32,074 bases of DNA from Bauldia sp. (GTDB taxonomy: Bacteria > Pseudomonadota > Alphaproteobacteria > Rhizobiales > Kaistiaceae): contig JAGRKZ010000095.1 of NCBI GenBank assembly GCA_020442065.1, forward strand, positions 691 through 32,764. The letters are read 5' to 3'. A model generated the notes under the pieces. That model was not told the DNA's origin. It searched no databases and was given only the letters and a program-made list of their open reading frames with translations. A program made the position numbers and the translations under genes. Positions 1 to 7,951 of this stretch are shown here, in pieces (position 1 is the stretch's first letter; each line of letters begins with the position of its first letter).

Positions 1-516
1 TGGAAGGTCGCCTTCCCGCTCCATCCCGAATACCGGACGCTGCCCATGGTCTGGTACGTGCCGCCGCTTTCGCCGATCCAGTCGGCGGCCGAGGCCGGCA
101 AGATCGGCCATGACGGCGAGATGCCGGACGTCCGCAGCCTCCGCATCCCCTTGCGGTACCTCGCCAACCTCCTCACCGCCGGTGACGAGGAGCCCATCGC
201 CCGATGCCTCGAACGGATGCTCGCCATGCGCGCCTACATGCGGGCCAAGACTGTCGACGGCGTCATCGACGAGGGCATCGCAAGCCGCGTCGGCCTCAGC
301 ACCGGGGCCATCGAGGAGATGTACCGGATCATGGCGATCGCCAACTACGAGGACCGCTTCGTCATCCCCACCGCACACCGCGAGATGGGAGAGGATGCCT
401 ACGACCTTCGCGGCTCGTGCGGCTTCTCCTTCGGCAACGGCTGCTCGGACGGCGCCGGCCAGCCCGGCCTGTTCGGCAAGCCCGGGCGCGCCCGCAATCC
501 GGTGGAGGTCGAGTGA
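1..516 (+). CDS. narH: Respiratory nitrate reductase beta subunit NarH, C-terminal part (partial)
   Basis: The reading frame is open from the first base to a TGA at 514-516, giving about 171 residues of the C-terminus; the start lies outside the window. NarH is the iron-sulfur electron-transfer subunit of the membrane-bound NarGHI nitrate reductase, passing electrons from the NarI hemes to NarG on the cytoplasmic face. The stretch PEYRTLPMVWYVPPLSPI near the beginning is typical of NarH, and it is followed by the helical C-terminal region. The Fe-S cysteine clusters fall in the missing upstream part. The stop codon overlaps the narJ start (TGATG), so the two are likely translationally coupled. 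Identification is strong because narJ and narI follow in canonical order. Confidence 0.95.
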   Translation, partial: WKVAFPLHPEYRTLPMVWYVPPLSPIQSAAEAGKIGHDGEMPDVRSLRIPLRYLANLLTAGDEEPIARCLERMLAMRAYMRAKTVDGVIDEGIASRVGLSTGAIEEMYRIMAIANYEDRFVIPTAHREMGEDAYDLRGSCGFSFGNGCSDGAGQPGLFGKPGRARNPVEVE

Positions 517-1217
517 TGAAGACGTTCAAGGTGCTTTCGGCGCTGATCGGGTACCCCACGCCGGAGCTTCAATCCGCAGGATCGGAGCTGCGCGGCGTTC
601 TCGTCGGGGAGGCGATCGTCGGCGCCCCGGACCGCCGCGGCCTCGAAGCGTTGATCGACGAGCTCACCGCCGGCGACATCTATGATCTCCAGGAGCGCTA
701 CCTCCTCCTCTTCGACCGGACCCGCTCGCTGTCGCTGCATCTCTTCGAGCACGTCCATGGCGAGAGCCGCGACCGCGGCCAGGCGATGATCGACCTCAAG
801 GCGCTGTACGAAGGCTCGGGCCTGGAGATCAGCGCCACGGAACTCCCCGACTACCTGCCGATGTTCCTCGAGTACCTCTCGACCCGCCCGCTCGACGACG
901 CCACGGAACTGCTTGGCCAGACCGTGCACATCCTCGAAGCAGTCGGCGACCGCTTGGAGCGGCGCGGCTCCGCCTATGCCGCGGTCTTCCGGGCCCTCCT
1001 GTCGCTGGCGCCACCGGCCGACGCCGAAGCCGTGGCCGGGCTCGTGGACGAGGACGAGCAGCCGGACGACCTCGCCGCGCTCGACGCGGCCTGGGAGGAC
1101 CAGCCGGTATCGTTCGGTCCCGAAGCCGCCGACGGCTGTCGTGACGGTCTCATCGCGCGGCTCAGGGCAGCAAAGCGACCTGCGTCGCCAATCCCCGGCG
1201 AGGGCAACCATGCGTGA
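516..1217 (+). CDS. narJ: Nitrate reductase molybdenum cofactor assembly chaperone NarJ
   Basis: This 233-residue protein belongs to the NarJ/TorD chaperone family, which binds apo-NarG and keeps it from docking to NarI before the molybdenum cofactor is inserted. The N-terminus has the typical NarJ opening (FKVLSALIGYPTPEL), and the central helix YLLLFDRTRSLSLHLFEHVH followed by GESRDRGQAM is the family hallmark. The C-terminal 50 residues are acidic, as is usual. The ATG at 516 overlaps the narH stop by one base, which fixes the start. The gene overlaps narI by 8 bp. It acts in the cytoplasm and is not part of the final enzyme. Confidence 0.95.
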   Translation: MKTFKVLSALIGYPTPELQSAGSELRGVLVGEAIVGAPDRRGLEALIDELTAGDIYDLQERYLLLFDRTRSLSLHLFEHVHGESRDRGQAMIDLKALYEGSGLEISATELPDYLPMFLEYLSTRPLDDATELLGQTVHILEAVGDRLERRGSAYAAVFRALLSLAPPADAEAVAGLVDEDEQPDDLAALDAAWEDQPVSFGPEAADGCRDGLIARLRAAKRPASPIPGEGNHA

Positions 1218-1977
1218 TTTCCTCAACCACGCCATCTACGGATGGTACCCCTATCTCTGCCTCACCGTGTTCGTCGTCGGGAGCATTCTTCGCTTCGACT
1301 ACGACCAGTACAGCTGGCGAAGCGGCTCCAGCCAGCTGCTGCGGCGGCGGCAGCTGATCTGGGGGTCCAACTTCTTTCACGTCGGCATCCTGATCATCTT
1401 CGTCGGTCACCTCGTCGGCCTGCTGACGCCGATTTGGATCTTCGACTGGCTCGGCATCGGTCACGGGTTCAAGCAGGCGTTGGCGATCGTCGTCGGTGGC
1501 GTCGCCGGCCTGATGTGCCTGGTCGGCATCGCCCTCCTCACCCACCGCAGGCTGTTCGATCCGCGCATACGCCGGAACTCGAGCTTCGGGGACATCTTTA
1601 TCCTCCTTCTGCTCTTCGCCCAGCTGCTGCTCGGGCTCGCCACGATCCCGGTGTCCTTCAGCCATCTCGATGGTGGCGAGATGGTCAAGTTCATGACCTG
1701 GGCACAGGGCATCCTGACCCTGCAGCCAGGCGTCTCGGCGCTGATCGCCGACGTCAACCCGGTCTTCAAGCTCCACCTCTTCCTCGGCATGACGATCTTT
1801 CTCGTCTTTCCGTTCACGCGCCTCGTCCACATCTGGAGCGCGCCGGTCTGGTATCTCGGCCGCCGCGGCTATCAGGTCGTGCGCTCCAGGGGCGGCGCGC
1901 GGGGACCGGCCGTGCAGCCGTCGACCGTCGCCGCGCGACCCGCGCAGTGGCCGAAGCCGGGGGGTATCCGCCAGTGA
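1210..1977 (+). CDS. narI: Respiratory nitrate reductase gamma subunit NarI (diheme cytochrome b)
   Basis: NarI is the integral membrane subunit that oxidises quinol and passes electrons through two b hemes to NarH. The 255-residue product has about five hydrophobic segments. The expected heme-ligand histidines are present: His57 and His67 in FFHVGILIIFVGH, and His189 and His207 in the later LHLF...LVHIW region. The spacings (10 and 18) are the same as for the E. coli NarI ligands as I recall them. The start ATG lies inside the end of narJ. The last 35 residues form a basic, proline-rich cytoplasmic tail. The stop overlaps the GTG of the next gene. Confidence 0.95.
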   Translation: MRDFLNHAIYGWYPYLCLTVFVVGSILRFDYDQYSWRSGSSQLLRRRQLIWGSNFFHVGILIIFVGHLVGLLTPIWIFDWLGIGHGFKQALAIVVGGVAGLMCLVGIALLTHRRLFDPRIRRNSSFGDIFILLLLFAQLLLGLATIPVSFSHLDGGEMVKFMTWAQGILTLQPGVSALIADVNPVFKLHLFLGMTIFLVFPFTRLVHIWSAPVWYLGRRGYQVVRSRGGARGPAVQPSTVAARPAQWPKPGGIRQ

Positions 1978-2801
1978 CAACTGTCGTCGAGAAGTCTCCC
2001 GAGGCGCGCACCCCGGTCTCGGTCAACGGCGTGGCGATCCCGCGTGCGGCAATCGCCGGCGAGGCCCAGCACCACCCGTCGTCATCGCCCGGCGCGTCCA
2101 TGCGTGCGGCCGCCGAGGCCCTGGTGGTTCGCGAGTTGCTCCTTCAGGAGGCGCGGTGCCGCGGCATCGCGGCCGAACCTGCGACGGACGATCGCGGCCG
2201 GCGCGAGACCTCCGAAGAGGCCTTGCTCCGGGCGCTCCTGGATGACGCCGTCGCGGTGCCGACTCCGAGCGAGACGGAGATCGCGCGCTACTACGAGGCA
2301 AACCGGAACCGGTTCCGGACCCCCGCCCTCTACGAGGTCCGGCACATCCTGATCGCCGCGCGGCGGGACGATCCCATCGCCTTCGCCGAAGCGCGCGGCC
2401 AGGCGGAGGCCATCGCCGCCGAGGTGGCGGCGCGGCCCGACCGGTTTGCCGACCTCGCCCGGGCATGCTCCGCGTGCGCGTCGGCCGGCGAAGGCGGCCA
2501 TCTCGGCCAGATCACGGCGGAAGAAACCACGCCGGAATTCGCCGCGGCGCTGGCCGGCCTCGGGGAAGGCGAGACGACGGCCAAGCCGGTCGAGACGCGC
2601 TACGGCTTCCACGTCATCCGCCTCGAGCGCCGCTTTGCCGGACAGGTTCTGTCGCTCGCGTCGGTTTCGGCAAGGATTGCGGACTATCTCGTCGAGCGCA
2701 GCCGCCGGCTCGCCTGTGCGCAGTACATCGCCCGCCTGGTCTCGGCCGCGGAGATCACCGGCATCGAGCTCGCCGGCAGAGAGGCGCTTCGGGTCCATTG
2801 A
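1974..2801 (+). CDS. Parvulin-type (PpiC/NifM-like) peptidyl-prolyl isomerase of the nar operon
   Basis: This 275-residue protein has a parvulin domain at about residues 120-218, with the landmarks YEVRHILI, FADLARACSACASAGEGGHLG, FAAALAGLGEGE and YGFHVIRLERR. There is no signal peptide or membrane anchor, so it should act in the cytoplasm, unlike SurA or PrsA. The GTG start at 1974 overlaps the narI stop (GTGA), which implies co-translation. A NifM/PpiC-like gene after narI is known from other nitrate reductase operons, such as those of Pseudomonas. The inferred job is folding or maturation of a Nar subunit. The N-terminal 110 residues are a helical region typical of this subgroup. Confidence 0.88.
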   Translation: MTTVVEKSPEARTPVSVNGVAIPRAAIAGEAQHHPSSSPGASMRAAAEALVVRELLLQEARCRGIAAEPATDDRGRRETSEEALLRALLDDAVAVPTPSETEIARYYEANRNRFRTPALYEVRHILIAARRDDPIAFAEARGQAEAIAAEVAARPDRFADLARACSACASAGEGGHLGQITAEETTPEFAAALAGLGEGETTAKPVETRYGFHVIRLERRFAGQVLSLASVSARIADYLVERSRRLACAQYIARLVSAAEITGIELAGREALRVH

Positions 2802-2837
2802 TGCAATGATGAGCCGCAACCATGACCTTGCGAGGGG

Positions 2838-3122
2838 ATGATGCTGCTGGGCGATCTGTTGCAGCGGCTGGACGACACAGCGGTCGTTGGGACGACGCTC
2901 GACGCTCTTGATGATCCGGAGCTGGTCAAGCGGGTCACCGAGGCTGCTGCCACGGCCGGGGTCGACATCGGGGAGTTCGTCTCCGCGGCGGCTCGTCGCT
3001 ACCTGAATCAGGCGCCGGCCGAGGAGTGGACGACGGTGATGGGCGCGATGGGGCGCGCCGACGATCCCGGATCGATCATCGTCAAGCGATCGCTTACATT
3101 CCTCCTTGCTGGCGGGTCATGA
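2838..3122 (+). CDS. Small protein of unknown function downstream of the nar operon
   Basis: I do not recognise this family. The product is 94 residues, without a signal peptide or cysteines, mostly predicted helix, with an acidic N-terminal half (DLLQRLDD, LDALDDPELVKRV) and a C-terminus ending KRSLTFLLAGGS. A GAGGGG tract directly precedes two consecutive ATG codons at 2838 and 2841; the second has the better Shine-Dalgarno spacing, so the protein may be one residue shorter. It starts 36 bp after the PPIase gene on the same strand, so it is probably the last gene of the nar transcript. A regulatory or assembly role in nitrate respiration is only a guess from position. Confidence 0.7.
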   Translation: MMLLGDLLQRLDDTAVVGTTLDALDDPELVKRVTEAAATAGVDIGEFVSAAARRYLNQAPAEEWTTVMGAMGRADDPGSIIVKRSLTFLLAGGS

Positions 3123-3238
3123 GCCGTCGCGCTCGCGCCGTATGATCGTCTGCATGAGTCAGATGCCGACCGCAGTGTAACCAGGGAAGAGCCGCCCGGG
3201 GCAATACGGCGTAGGCACGGGAGCACCAGGAGGAACGT

Positions 3239-3580
3239 ATGTCGAAGGACAAGGAATTGCCGGCGGCGGCCAGCCGGTTGGCGCGGAGCCAGCCCGACAT
3301 CTGGAAAGCCTATGCCGGTCTCGGAAAGGCGGTCGCCGAAGCGGGACCTCTCGGGGGCGAGACGCTTCGCCTGGTCAAGCTTGCGCTCGCCATCGGCGCC
3401 TCGCGCGAGGGCGCGGTTCATTCGCACGTCCGGCGCGGCCTGAGCGAGGGCATATCGGCGGATGCGCTCGCCCATGTCGCCCTCCTCGCGATCCCCACCC
3501 TCGGCTTGCCGCACGCCGTCCAGGCCTTGACCTGGATCGCCGACATCACCGAGGACGGCGACCGCCCGTCGGACGGCTGA
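3239..3580 (+). CDS. Carboxymuconolactone decarboxylase (AhpD/CMD) family protein lacking cysteines
   Basis: The 113-residue protein has the compact all-helical CMD fold signature: a first helical pair, then TLRLVKLALAIGASREGAVH and SHVRRGLSEGISADALAHVALLAI. AhpD-type members use a CxxC next to a histidine for peroxidase-linked redox chemistry. Here the HSH histidines are kept, but there is no cysteine anywhere in the protein, so thiol peroxidase-reductase activity is unlikely. A clear AGGAGG at 3227-3232 precedes the ATG. The gene stands alone, 116 bp after the nar-linked gene. Its substrate is unknown. Confidence 0.8.
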   Translation: MSKDKELPAAASRLARSQPDIWKAYAGLGKAVAEAGPLGGETLRLVKLALAIGASREGAVHSHVRRGLSEGISADALAHVALLAIPTLGLPHAVQALTWIADITEDGDRPSDG

Positions 3581-3698
3581 CGCCCGTCGGGTCGGCGCTC
3601 CTGCACGCCGCCGGCCCCGCAATTTTGCTCCGCTTCGGATGAAACCGAACGAGGATTTTCGTCGTATACTGGGATCATCCAGCATGGAGGGAGCATCC

Positions 3699-4130
3699 AT
3701 GACCGGCATCGTCCCCCGTATCCTCCTCGCCCTTGCCCTCGCGGCAGGTAGTTTCGGCCTCGCCCGGGCCGAGGTCGCCGACGCCGACCGCGAGGCCTTT
3801 CGCAGCATCATCTCGAACCAGATCGAAGCGTTCCAGCGCGACGACGGCACCGCCGCCTACGGCTATGCCTCACCGACCATTCAGGGCCTGTTTCCGACCG
3901 CCGAGCGCTTCATGGCGATGGTCCGCAGCGGCTATCCGCCAGTCTACCGGCCACGTTCGGTGACCTTCGGCACGGCGGCCGACACCCCGCGCGGCCCCGA
4001 GCAGCACGTCTTCATCACCGGCCCCGACGGCCGTAACTGGGTGGCGATCTACTCGCTGCAGCAACAGCCGGACGGCAGTTGGCGGATCAACGGCTGCCGC
4101 CTCGTCGAGGACAGCGGCGAGTCGATCTGA
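3699..4130 (+). CDS. Secreted DUF4864-like protein
   Basis: The 143-residue product starts with a signal peptide (hydrophobic core PRILLALALAAGSFGLARA, cleavage probably after ARA). The mature part resembles DUF4864: a helix reading REAFRSIISNQIEAFQRDD, then YGYASPTIQGLFPTAERFMAMVRSGYPPVYRP, and a beta-rich end with GSWRINGCRL. This is the compact NTF2-like layout. Its function is unknown; it probably acts in the periplasm. I chose the ATG at 3699 because GGAGG lies eight bases upstream and the signal peptide begins there; an ATG at 3684 would lack such a site. A TATACT hexamer at 3665-3670 could be a -10 element. The gene converges on tgt with a 4 bp gap. Confidence 0.78.
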   Translation: MTGIVPRILLALALAAGSFGLARAEVADADREAFRSIISNQIEAFQRDDGTAAYGYASPTIQGLFPTAERFMAMVRSGYPPVYRPRSVTFGTAADTPRGPEQHVFITGPDGRNWVAIYSLQQQPDGSWRINGCRLVEDSGESI

Positions 4131-4134
4131 GGGG

Positions 4135-5268
4135 TCATCCGAGCGCCGGCAGGTCGCCCTGGGCGAAGCCGTCGATGGTTTCGGCCGCGAATTCCTCGAA
4201 CCGGTGAGCGGCGATGGCGGCCCGGATCCGCGCCATCAGCCACTGGTAGTAGGCGAGGTTGTTCCAGGTAAGCAGCATCGCCGCAAGGTACTCGCCGGAC
4301 TTCACCAGATGGTGGAGATAGGCCCGTGAATAGTCGCGCGACGCCGGACAGTCCGAGTAGGGATCGAGCGGCCGGGGGTCGTCGGCGTGCCGGGCGTTCT
4401 TGAGATTGACCTTGCCGTAGCGGGTGTAGGCGACGCCGTGGCGCCCGGCGCGGGTCGGCATCACGCAATCGAACATGTCGACGCCGCGGGCGACCGCGCC
4501 GAGGATGTCCTCCGGGGTTCCCACCCCCATCAGGTAGCGCGGCCGGTCCGCCGGCAGCGCCGGCGTCGTCGCATCGAGCATCGCAAACATCGTCTCCTGC
4601 GGCTCGCCGACGGCAAGCCCGCCGACGGCATAGCCGTCGAAGCCGATGGCAACCAGCCCCTCGGCGGAGCGGATACGCAGCTCCGGGATGTCGCCGCCCT
4701 GGACGATGCCGAACAGCGCCCGCCCCGTGGTCGCGCCGAACGCCGCCTTCGAGCGTTCCGCCCAGGCGAGCGACAGCTCCATGGCCTTCTCGACCGCGGG
4801 CCGGTCGGCGGGCAGCGCCACGCATTCGTCGAGCTGCATGCGGATATCGGAATCGAGCAGCGCCTGGATCTCCAGCGACCGCTCGGGCGTCAGCCGGTGC
4901 TCGGAGCCGTCGATATGGGAGCGGAACGTCACGCCGTCCTTGTCGATCCGCCGGAGGGCGGCCAGCGACATCACCTGGAAGCCGCCTGAATCGGTGAGGA
5001 TCGGCCACGGCCAGTTGGCGAAGGTGTGCAGCCCGCCAAGGGCGGCGACCCGCTCGGCCCCGGGACGGAGCATGAGATGGTAGGTGTTGCCGAGGATGAC
5101 GTCGGACCCGAGCGCGTGCACCTGGTCGAGGTACATCGCCTTCACGGTCCCGGCGGTGCCGACCGGCATGAAGGCCGGGGTGCGGATCCGGCCACGCGGC
5201 AGGGTCAGCGCCCCGGTGCGCGCCAAGCCGTCGGTTGCTTCGACCGCAAAGGCGACGTCGGGGGTCAT
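4135..5268 (-). CDS. tgt: Queuine tRNA-guanosine transglycosylase Tgt, zinc site altered
   Basis: Tgt exchanges guanine-34 of GU(N)-anticodon tRNAs for the queuosine precursor preQ1. The 377-residue protein has normal family length and the core motifs: [23 protein letters not shown] (base-binding Asp93), [17 protein letters not shown] and [13 protein letters not shown] (nucleophile Asp267). The structural zinc site is degraded. Where E. coli Tgt has CDC..C and a distal His, this protein has SDC..S (Ser305, Cys307, Ser310) and Asn336 in [10 protein letters not shown]. Since tRNA contacts such as SRAYLHHL are intact, I treat it as a functional enzyme of a zinc-less subgroup. The ATG overlaps the queA stop (ATGA), so the two queuosine genes are coupled. 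Confidence 0.96.
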   Translation of the reverse strand: MTPDVAFAVEATDGLARTGALTLPRGRIRTPAFMPVGTAGTVKAMYLDQVHALGSDVILGNTYHLMLRPGAERVAALGGLHTFANWPWPILTDSGGFQVMSLAALRRIDKDGVTFRSHIDGSEHRLTPERSLEIQALLDSDIRMQLDECVALPADRPAVEKAMELSLAWAERSKAAFGATTGRALFGIVQGGDIPELRIRSAEGLVAIGFDGYAVGGLAVGEPQETMFAMLDATTPALPADRPRYLMGVGTPEDILGAVARGVDMFDCVMPTRAGRHGVAYTRYGKVNLKNARHADDPRPLDPYSDCPASRDYSRAYLHHLVKSGEYLAAMLLTWNNLAYYQWLMARIRAAIAAHRFEEFAAETIDGFAQGDLPALG

Positions 5269-6347
5269 CGCGCCGCCTCCGGATAGAGCAGGCTCGCATC
5301 GCCGTAGGAATAGAACCGGTATCCGCCATCGATCGCGTGACGGTAGGCGGCGAGCATCGTCTCGCGGCCCGAGAAGGCCGAGACCAGCATGAACAGGGTC
5401 GAACGCGGCAGGTGGAAGTTGGTCATGAGCAGATCGACGGCGCGAAAGCGGTAGCCGGGTGTGATGAAGATCGACGTCTCGCCCGAAAAAGCACGAATGG
5501 TGCCATCCGTCCCTGCGGCGGATTCGAGCAGCCGGAGCGAGGTCGTCCCGATCGCCACGATCCGGCCGCCGCGGGCACGGGCGCGGTTGAGCGCGGCCGC
5601 GGTGTCGTCCGCAACCGTCCCCCACTCAGCGTGCATGCGATGCCCCGCGGTGTCGTCCGCCTTGACGGGCAGGAAGGTGCCCGGCCCGACATGGAGGGTG
5701 ACCCGCCGCATCTCGATGCCGGCCGCATCGAGCCGCTCCATCAGGGCGTCGGTGAAATGAAGGCCCGCCGTCGGCGCCGCCACCGCCCCTTCGGCGGCGG
5801 CGTAGACCGTCTGGTAGTCGGCGCTGTCCGCAGCATCGACCGGCCGCCGCCCGGCGATATAGGGCGGCAGCGGCATCCGGCCGATGGCATGGATCGCTTC
5901 GTCGAGCACCGGGGCGGCAAGGTCGAAGCGGATCGTCACCTCGCCCGCTTCGCCCTTGGCCTCGACCACCGCGTCGAGCCCGGCGACCAGGCACGCCCCC
6001 TCCGCCGATGCGCCGAAGCGCAGGCGGTCGCCCGGCGCGAAGCGCCGGCCGGGCCGGGCGAACGCCCGCCAGCGCGAGCCGTCGAGGCGCTCGAAGAGCG
6101 TGACCGAAACCGGCGTCGCCGCCTGACCGCGGAGGCGTTCGCCGTGCAGCTCGGCCGGCATCACCCGCGTGTCGTTGACGACCAGCACATCGCCGGGCGC
6201 GAGCAGGTCCGGCAGGTCGCGGACGTGATGGTCCGCGAGCCGTTCCCCCGGTTTCACCACGAGGAGCCGCGCGGCGTCACGCGGGCGGACCGGACGAAGC
6301 GCGATGCACGCCTCGGGAAGCTCGAAGTCGAAGAGATCGACGCGCAC
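5265..6347 (-). CDS. queA: S-adenosylmethionine:tRNA ribosyltransferase-isomerase QueA
   Basis: QueA transfers and isomerises the ribosyl part of SAM onto preQ1 in tRNA to make epoxyqueuosine, the step after Tgt. The 360-residue protein has the usual length and motifs: the N-terminus [19 protein letters not shown], then [12 protein letters not shown], the catalytic-region stretch [14 protein letters not shown], the segment [11 protein letters not shown] and the C-terminal [15 protein letters not shown]. The gene is cytoplasmic and housekeeping, and its stop overlaps the tgt start. The 82 bp separating it from the upstream ppiB gene hold a strong stem-loop (see 6383-6422), so queA-tgt may have partly independent expression. 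Confidence 0.96.
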   Translation of the reverse strand: MRVDLFDFELPEACIALRPVRPRDAARLLVVKPGERLADHHVRDLPDLLAPGDVLVVNDTRVMPAELHGERLRGQAATPVSVTLFERLDGSRWRAFARPGRRFAPGDRLRFGASAEGACLVAGLDAVVEAKGEAGEVTIRFDLAAPVLDEAIHAIGRMPLPPYIAGRRPVDAADSADYQTVYAAAEGAVAAPTAGLHFTDALMERLDAAGIEMRRVTLHVGPGTFLPVKADDTAGHRMHAEWGTVADDTAAALNRARARGGRIVAIGTTSLRLLESAAGTDGTIRAFSGETSIFITPGYRFRAVDLLMTNFHLPRSTLFMLVSAFSGRETMLAAYRHAIDGGYRFYSYGDASLLYPEAAR

Positions 6348-6382
6348 GGTGGAAGCCGTCTGTTCTCGCGGGGTGAAGTCGC

Positions 6383-6422
6383 GCCGCGGGCAAATCCCGG
6401 ACTTCCGCCGGGCGCCCGCGGC
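6383..6422. promoter_or_regulatory. Strong nested stem-loop between ppiB and queA
   Basis: Outer arms GCCGCGGGC (6383-6391) and GCCCGCGGC (6414-6422) are perfectly complementary. They enclose a second perfect stem, CCCGG (6396-6400) with CCGGG (6408-6412). There is no T-run on either side, so it is not a classical intrinsic terminator. It could be a pausing or attenuation structure, or an RNA-stabilising element between the cyclophilin and queuosine genes. Confidence 0.5.
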
Positions 6423-6429
6423 CGAGACG

Positions 6430-6900
6430 TCAGGCGGCGTCGGCCATCACCTTCATCGAGACGATCTTGTCGGGATTCTGCACCGGCTCGCCGCGCTTGA
6501 TCTTGTCGATCGAGTCCATGCCGTCGACCACCTCGCCCCACACCGTGTACTGGCCGTTGAGGAAGGAAGCATCGGCGAAGCAGATGAAGAACTGGCTGTC
6601 GGCGGAATCCGGGCTCTGGGCGCGCGCCATCGAGCAGGTGCCGCGAACGTGCTTGCCGGCGTTGAACTCGGCCTTGAGCTTCTGGCCGGAGCCGCCCATG
6701 CCGGTCCCGGTCGGGTCGCCGCCCTGGGCCATGAAGCCCTCGATCACGCGATGGAACGGCGTGCCGTTGTAGAAGCCCTCACGGGCGAGGGCCTTGATGC
6801 GCGCGACGTGGTTCGGCGCAAGGTCCGGACGGAGCTGGATCGTCGCCGTGCCCTTGGTGGTCTCGAGGATCAGCGTGTTCTCCGGATCGAGTTCGGCCAT
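6430..6900 (-). CDS. ppiB: Cytosolic cyclophilin-type peptidyl-prolyl cis-trans isomerase
   Basis: This 156-residue cyclophilin catalyses cis-trans isomerisation of X-Pro bonds. The family signature is complete: [20 protein letters not shown] with the catalytic arginine in FHR, then DSQFFICF and [16 protein letters not shown]. There is no signal peptide, so it acts in the cytoplasm. It shares most of its core with the neighbouring secreted cyclophilin (6991-7524), pointing to a local duplication. The tandem cyclophilin pair between coaD and queA is a typical Hyphomicrobiales arrangement. An AGGAGAGA-type ribosome-binding site lies just upstream of the ATG. Confidence 0.94.
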   Translation of the reverse strand: MAELDPENTLILETTKGTATIQLRPDLAPNHVARIKALAREGFYNGTPFHRVIEGFMAQGGDPTGTGMGGSGQKLKAEFNAGKHVRGTCSMARAQSPDSADSQFFICFADASFLNGQYTVWGEVVDGMDSIDKIKRGEPVQNPDKIVSMKVMADAA

Positions 6901-6955
6901 GTCTGTGGTCTCTCCTGCTTTGGTCGTGTCGTGGTTGGGGCGATGGACGCCGGAA

Positions 6956-6973
6956 GGGCGGCTCTCGCCGCCC
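6956..6973. promoter_or_regulatory. Stem-loop between the two cyclophilin genes
   Basis: GGGCGGC (6956-6962), loop TCTC, and GCCGCCC (6967-6973) form a perfect 7 bp GC-rich stem. It lies 18 bases past the stop codon of the secreted cyclophilin on the minus strand. No T-rich tract follows, so termination would be weak or factor-dependent. Confidence 0.4.
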
Positions 6974-6990
6974 CCGCGTGTCTCGGCGTC

Positions 6991-7524
6991 TCAGTTGACG
7001 TCGGCCTGGACCTTCATCGTGACGATGCGGTCGGGGTCCTGCACCGGCTCGCCGCGCTTGAGCGCGTCGACGAGTTCCATGCCCTTCACCACCTGGCCCC
7101 AGACCGTGTACTGGCCGTTGAGGAACGAGCAGTCGTCGAAGCAGATGAAGAACTGCGAGTTGGCGGTGTCGGGGTCGCTGGTGCGGGCGGCGCCGATCGT
7201 GCCGCGTCCGTAATTGGCGTCGCTGAACTCGGCCTTGAGGTCGGGAAGGTCGGAGCCGCCCGTTCCGGTGCCGGTGGGATCGCCGCCCTGGGCCATGAAG
7301 CCGTCGATGACGCGGTGGAACGGGGTGCCGTCGTAGAAGCCCTGGCGGGTCAGCTCCTTCGCCCGCGCGACGTGGTTGGGCGCCAGGTCAGGACGGAGCT
7401 GGATGACCACCGTGCCGCTGTCGAGCTGCATCAGGAGGGTATTCTCCGGGTCGAGGTCCTGCGCAGCGGCGGGCAGCGCCGCGAACGTCAGGCACAACGC
7501 GACGATCAGGTTACGGAACATCAT
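6991..7524 (-). CDS. Secreted (periplasmic) cyclophilin-type peptidyl-prolyl isomerase
   Basis: The 177-residue protein is a cyclophilin with a signal peptide (FRNLIVALCLTFAALPAAAQ, cleavage likely after AAA). The mature part starts DLDPENTLLM, almost the same as the cytosolic paralogue's [10 protein letters not shown]. The catalytic signature [20 protein letters not shown] and the stretch NSQFFICF are intact. It would assist folding in the periplasm. Its ATG overlaps the stop of the upstream secreted 138-residue protein (ATGA), so these two exported proteins are translationally coupled. Two adjacent ATG codons (7524 and 7521) are possible starts; the first is used here. Confidence 0.94.
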   Translation of the reverse strand: MMFRNLIVALCLTFAALPAAAQDLDPENTLLMQLDSGTVVIQLRPDLAPNHVARAKELTRQGFYDGTPFHRVIDGFMAQGGDPTGTGTGGSDLPDLKAEFSDANYGRGTIGAARTSDPDTANSQFFICFDDCSFLNGQYTVWGQVVKGMELVDALKRGEPVQDPDRIVTMKVQADVN

Positions 7525-7937
7525 TCATCCTCTATGCATGAGATCGGGTAGATACCTTCGCCGACGACGTGAAGGTAGCCGATATAGACCGGCGGCTCGT
7601 CGCCTTCCTCGGCGCGAAGAAGCCGGATCTTGATGACCGCCTCGGCGTAGTCCTCGTCGGTCAGATCGATGTTGAAGGTGTCGCCGCCGTCGAACGCCTG
7701 GCGCGTCGAGATCGGAATCGCGTCCTCGTCCATCGACAGCGAACTGAATTTCCGCGTTGCCGAGAAGACGCGCACCCAGTTGGGCGGCGTGCCCGGCGAG
7801 CGCGGCAGGTTCATCTCGACGCCCGCGCCCGAGCCGTCGAGCGCCTCGCAGCCCATGCCGGCCGTGGCGTGCGCGACGCCCGGCATCAGCATCTGGGCCG
7901 CTGCGAACAGGGCCGGAGCAAGCGCGAAACGGAACAT
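7521..7937 (-). CDS. Small secreted protein of unknown function coupled to the periplasmic cyclophilin
   Basis: I do not recognise the family. The product has 138 residues with a signal peptide (FRFALAPALFAAAQMLMPGVAHA). The mature protein has two cysteines, one near the N-terminus (GMGCEAL) and one near the C-terminus (YPISCIEDE), which could form a disulfide in the periplasm. The rest is beta-rich and acidic (FNIDLTDEDYAEAVIKIRLL). It starts 15 bp downstream of coaD on the same strand, and its stop overlaps the start of the secreted cyclophilin, so it sits inside the coaD operon. It may be a client of that cyclophilin or simply co-expressed; nothing in the sequence decides this. Confidence 0.78.
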   Translation of the reverse strand: MFRFALAPALFAAAQMLMPGVAHATAGMGCEALDGSGAGVEMNLPRSPGTPPNWVRVFSATRKFSSLSMDEDAIPISTRQAFDGGDTFNIDLTDEDYAEAVIKIRLLRAEEGDEPPVYIGYLHVVGEGIYPISCIEDE

Positions 7938-7951
7938 CCGGGAACCTGCCG

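Noticed and set aside
2801..3238. FNR/NNR-type site for the genes after the nar operon
   Set aside because: No TTGAT-N4-ATCAA-like dyad is present in the gaps; only scattered half-sites were seen.
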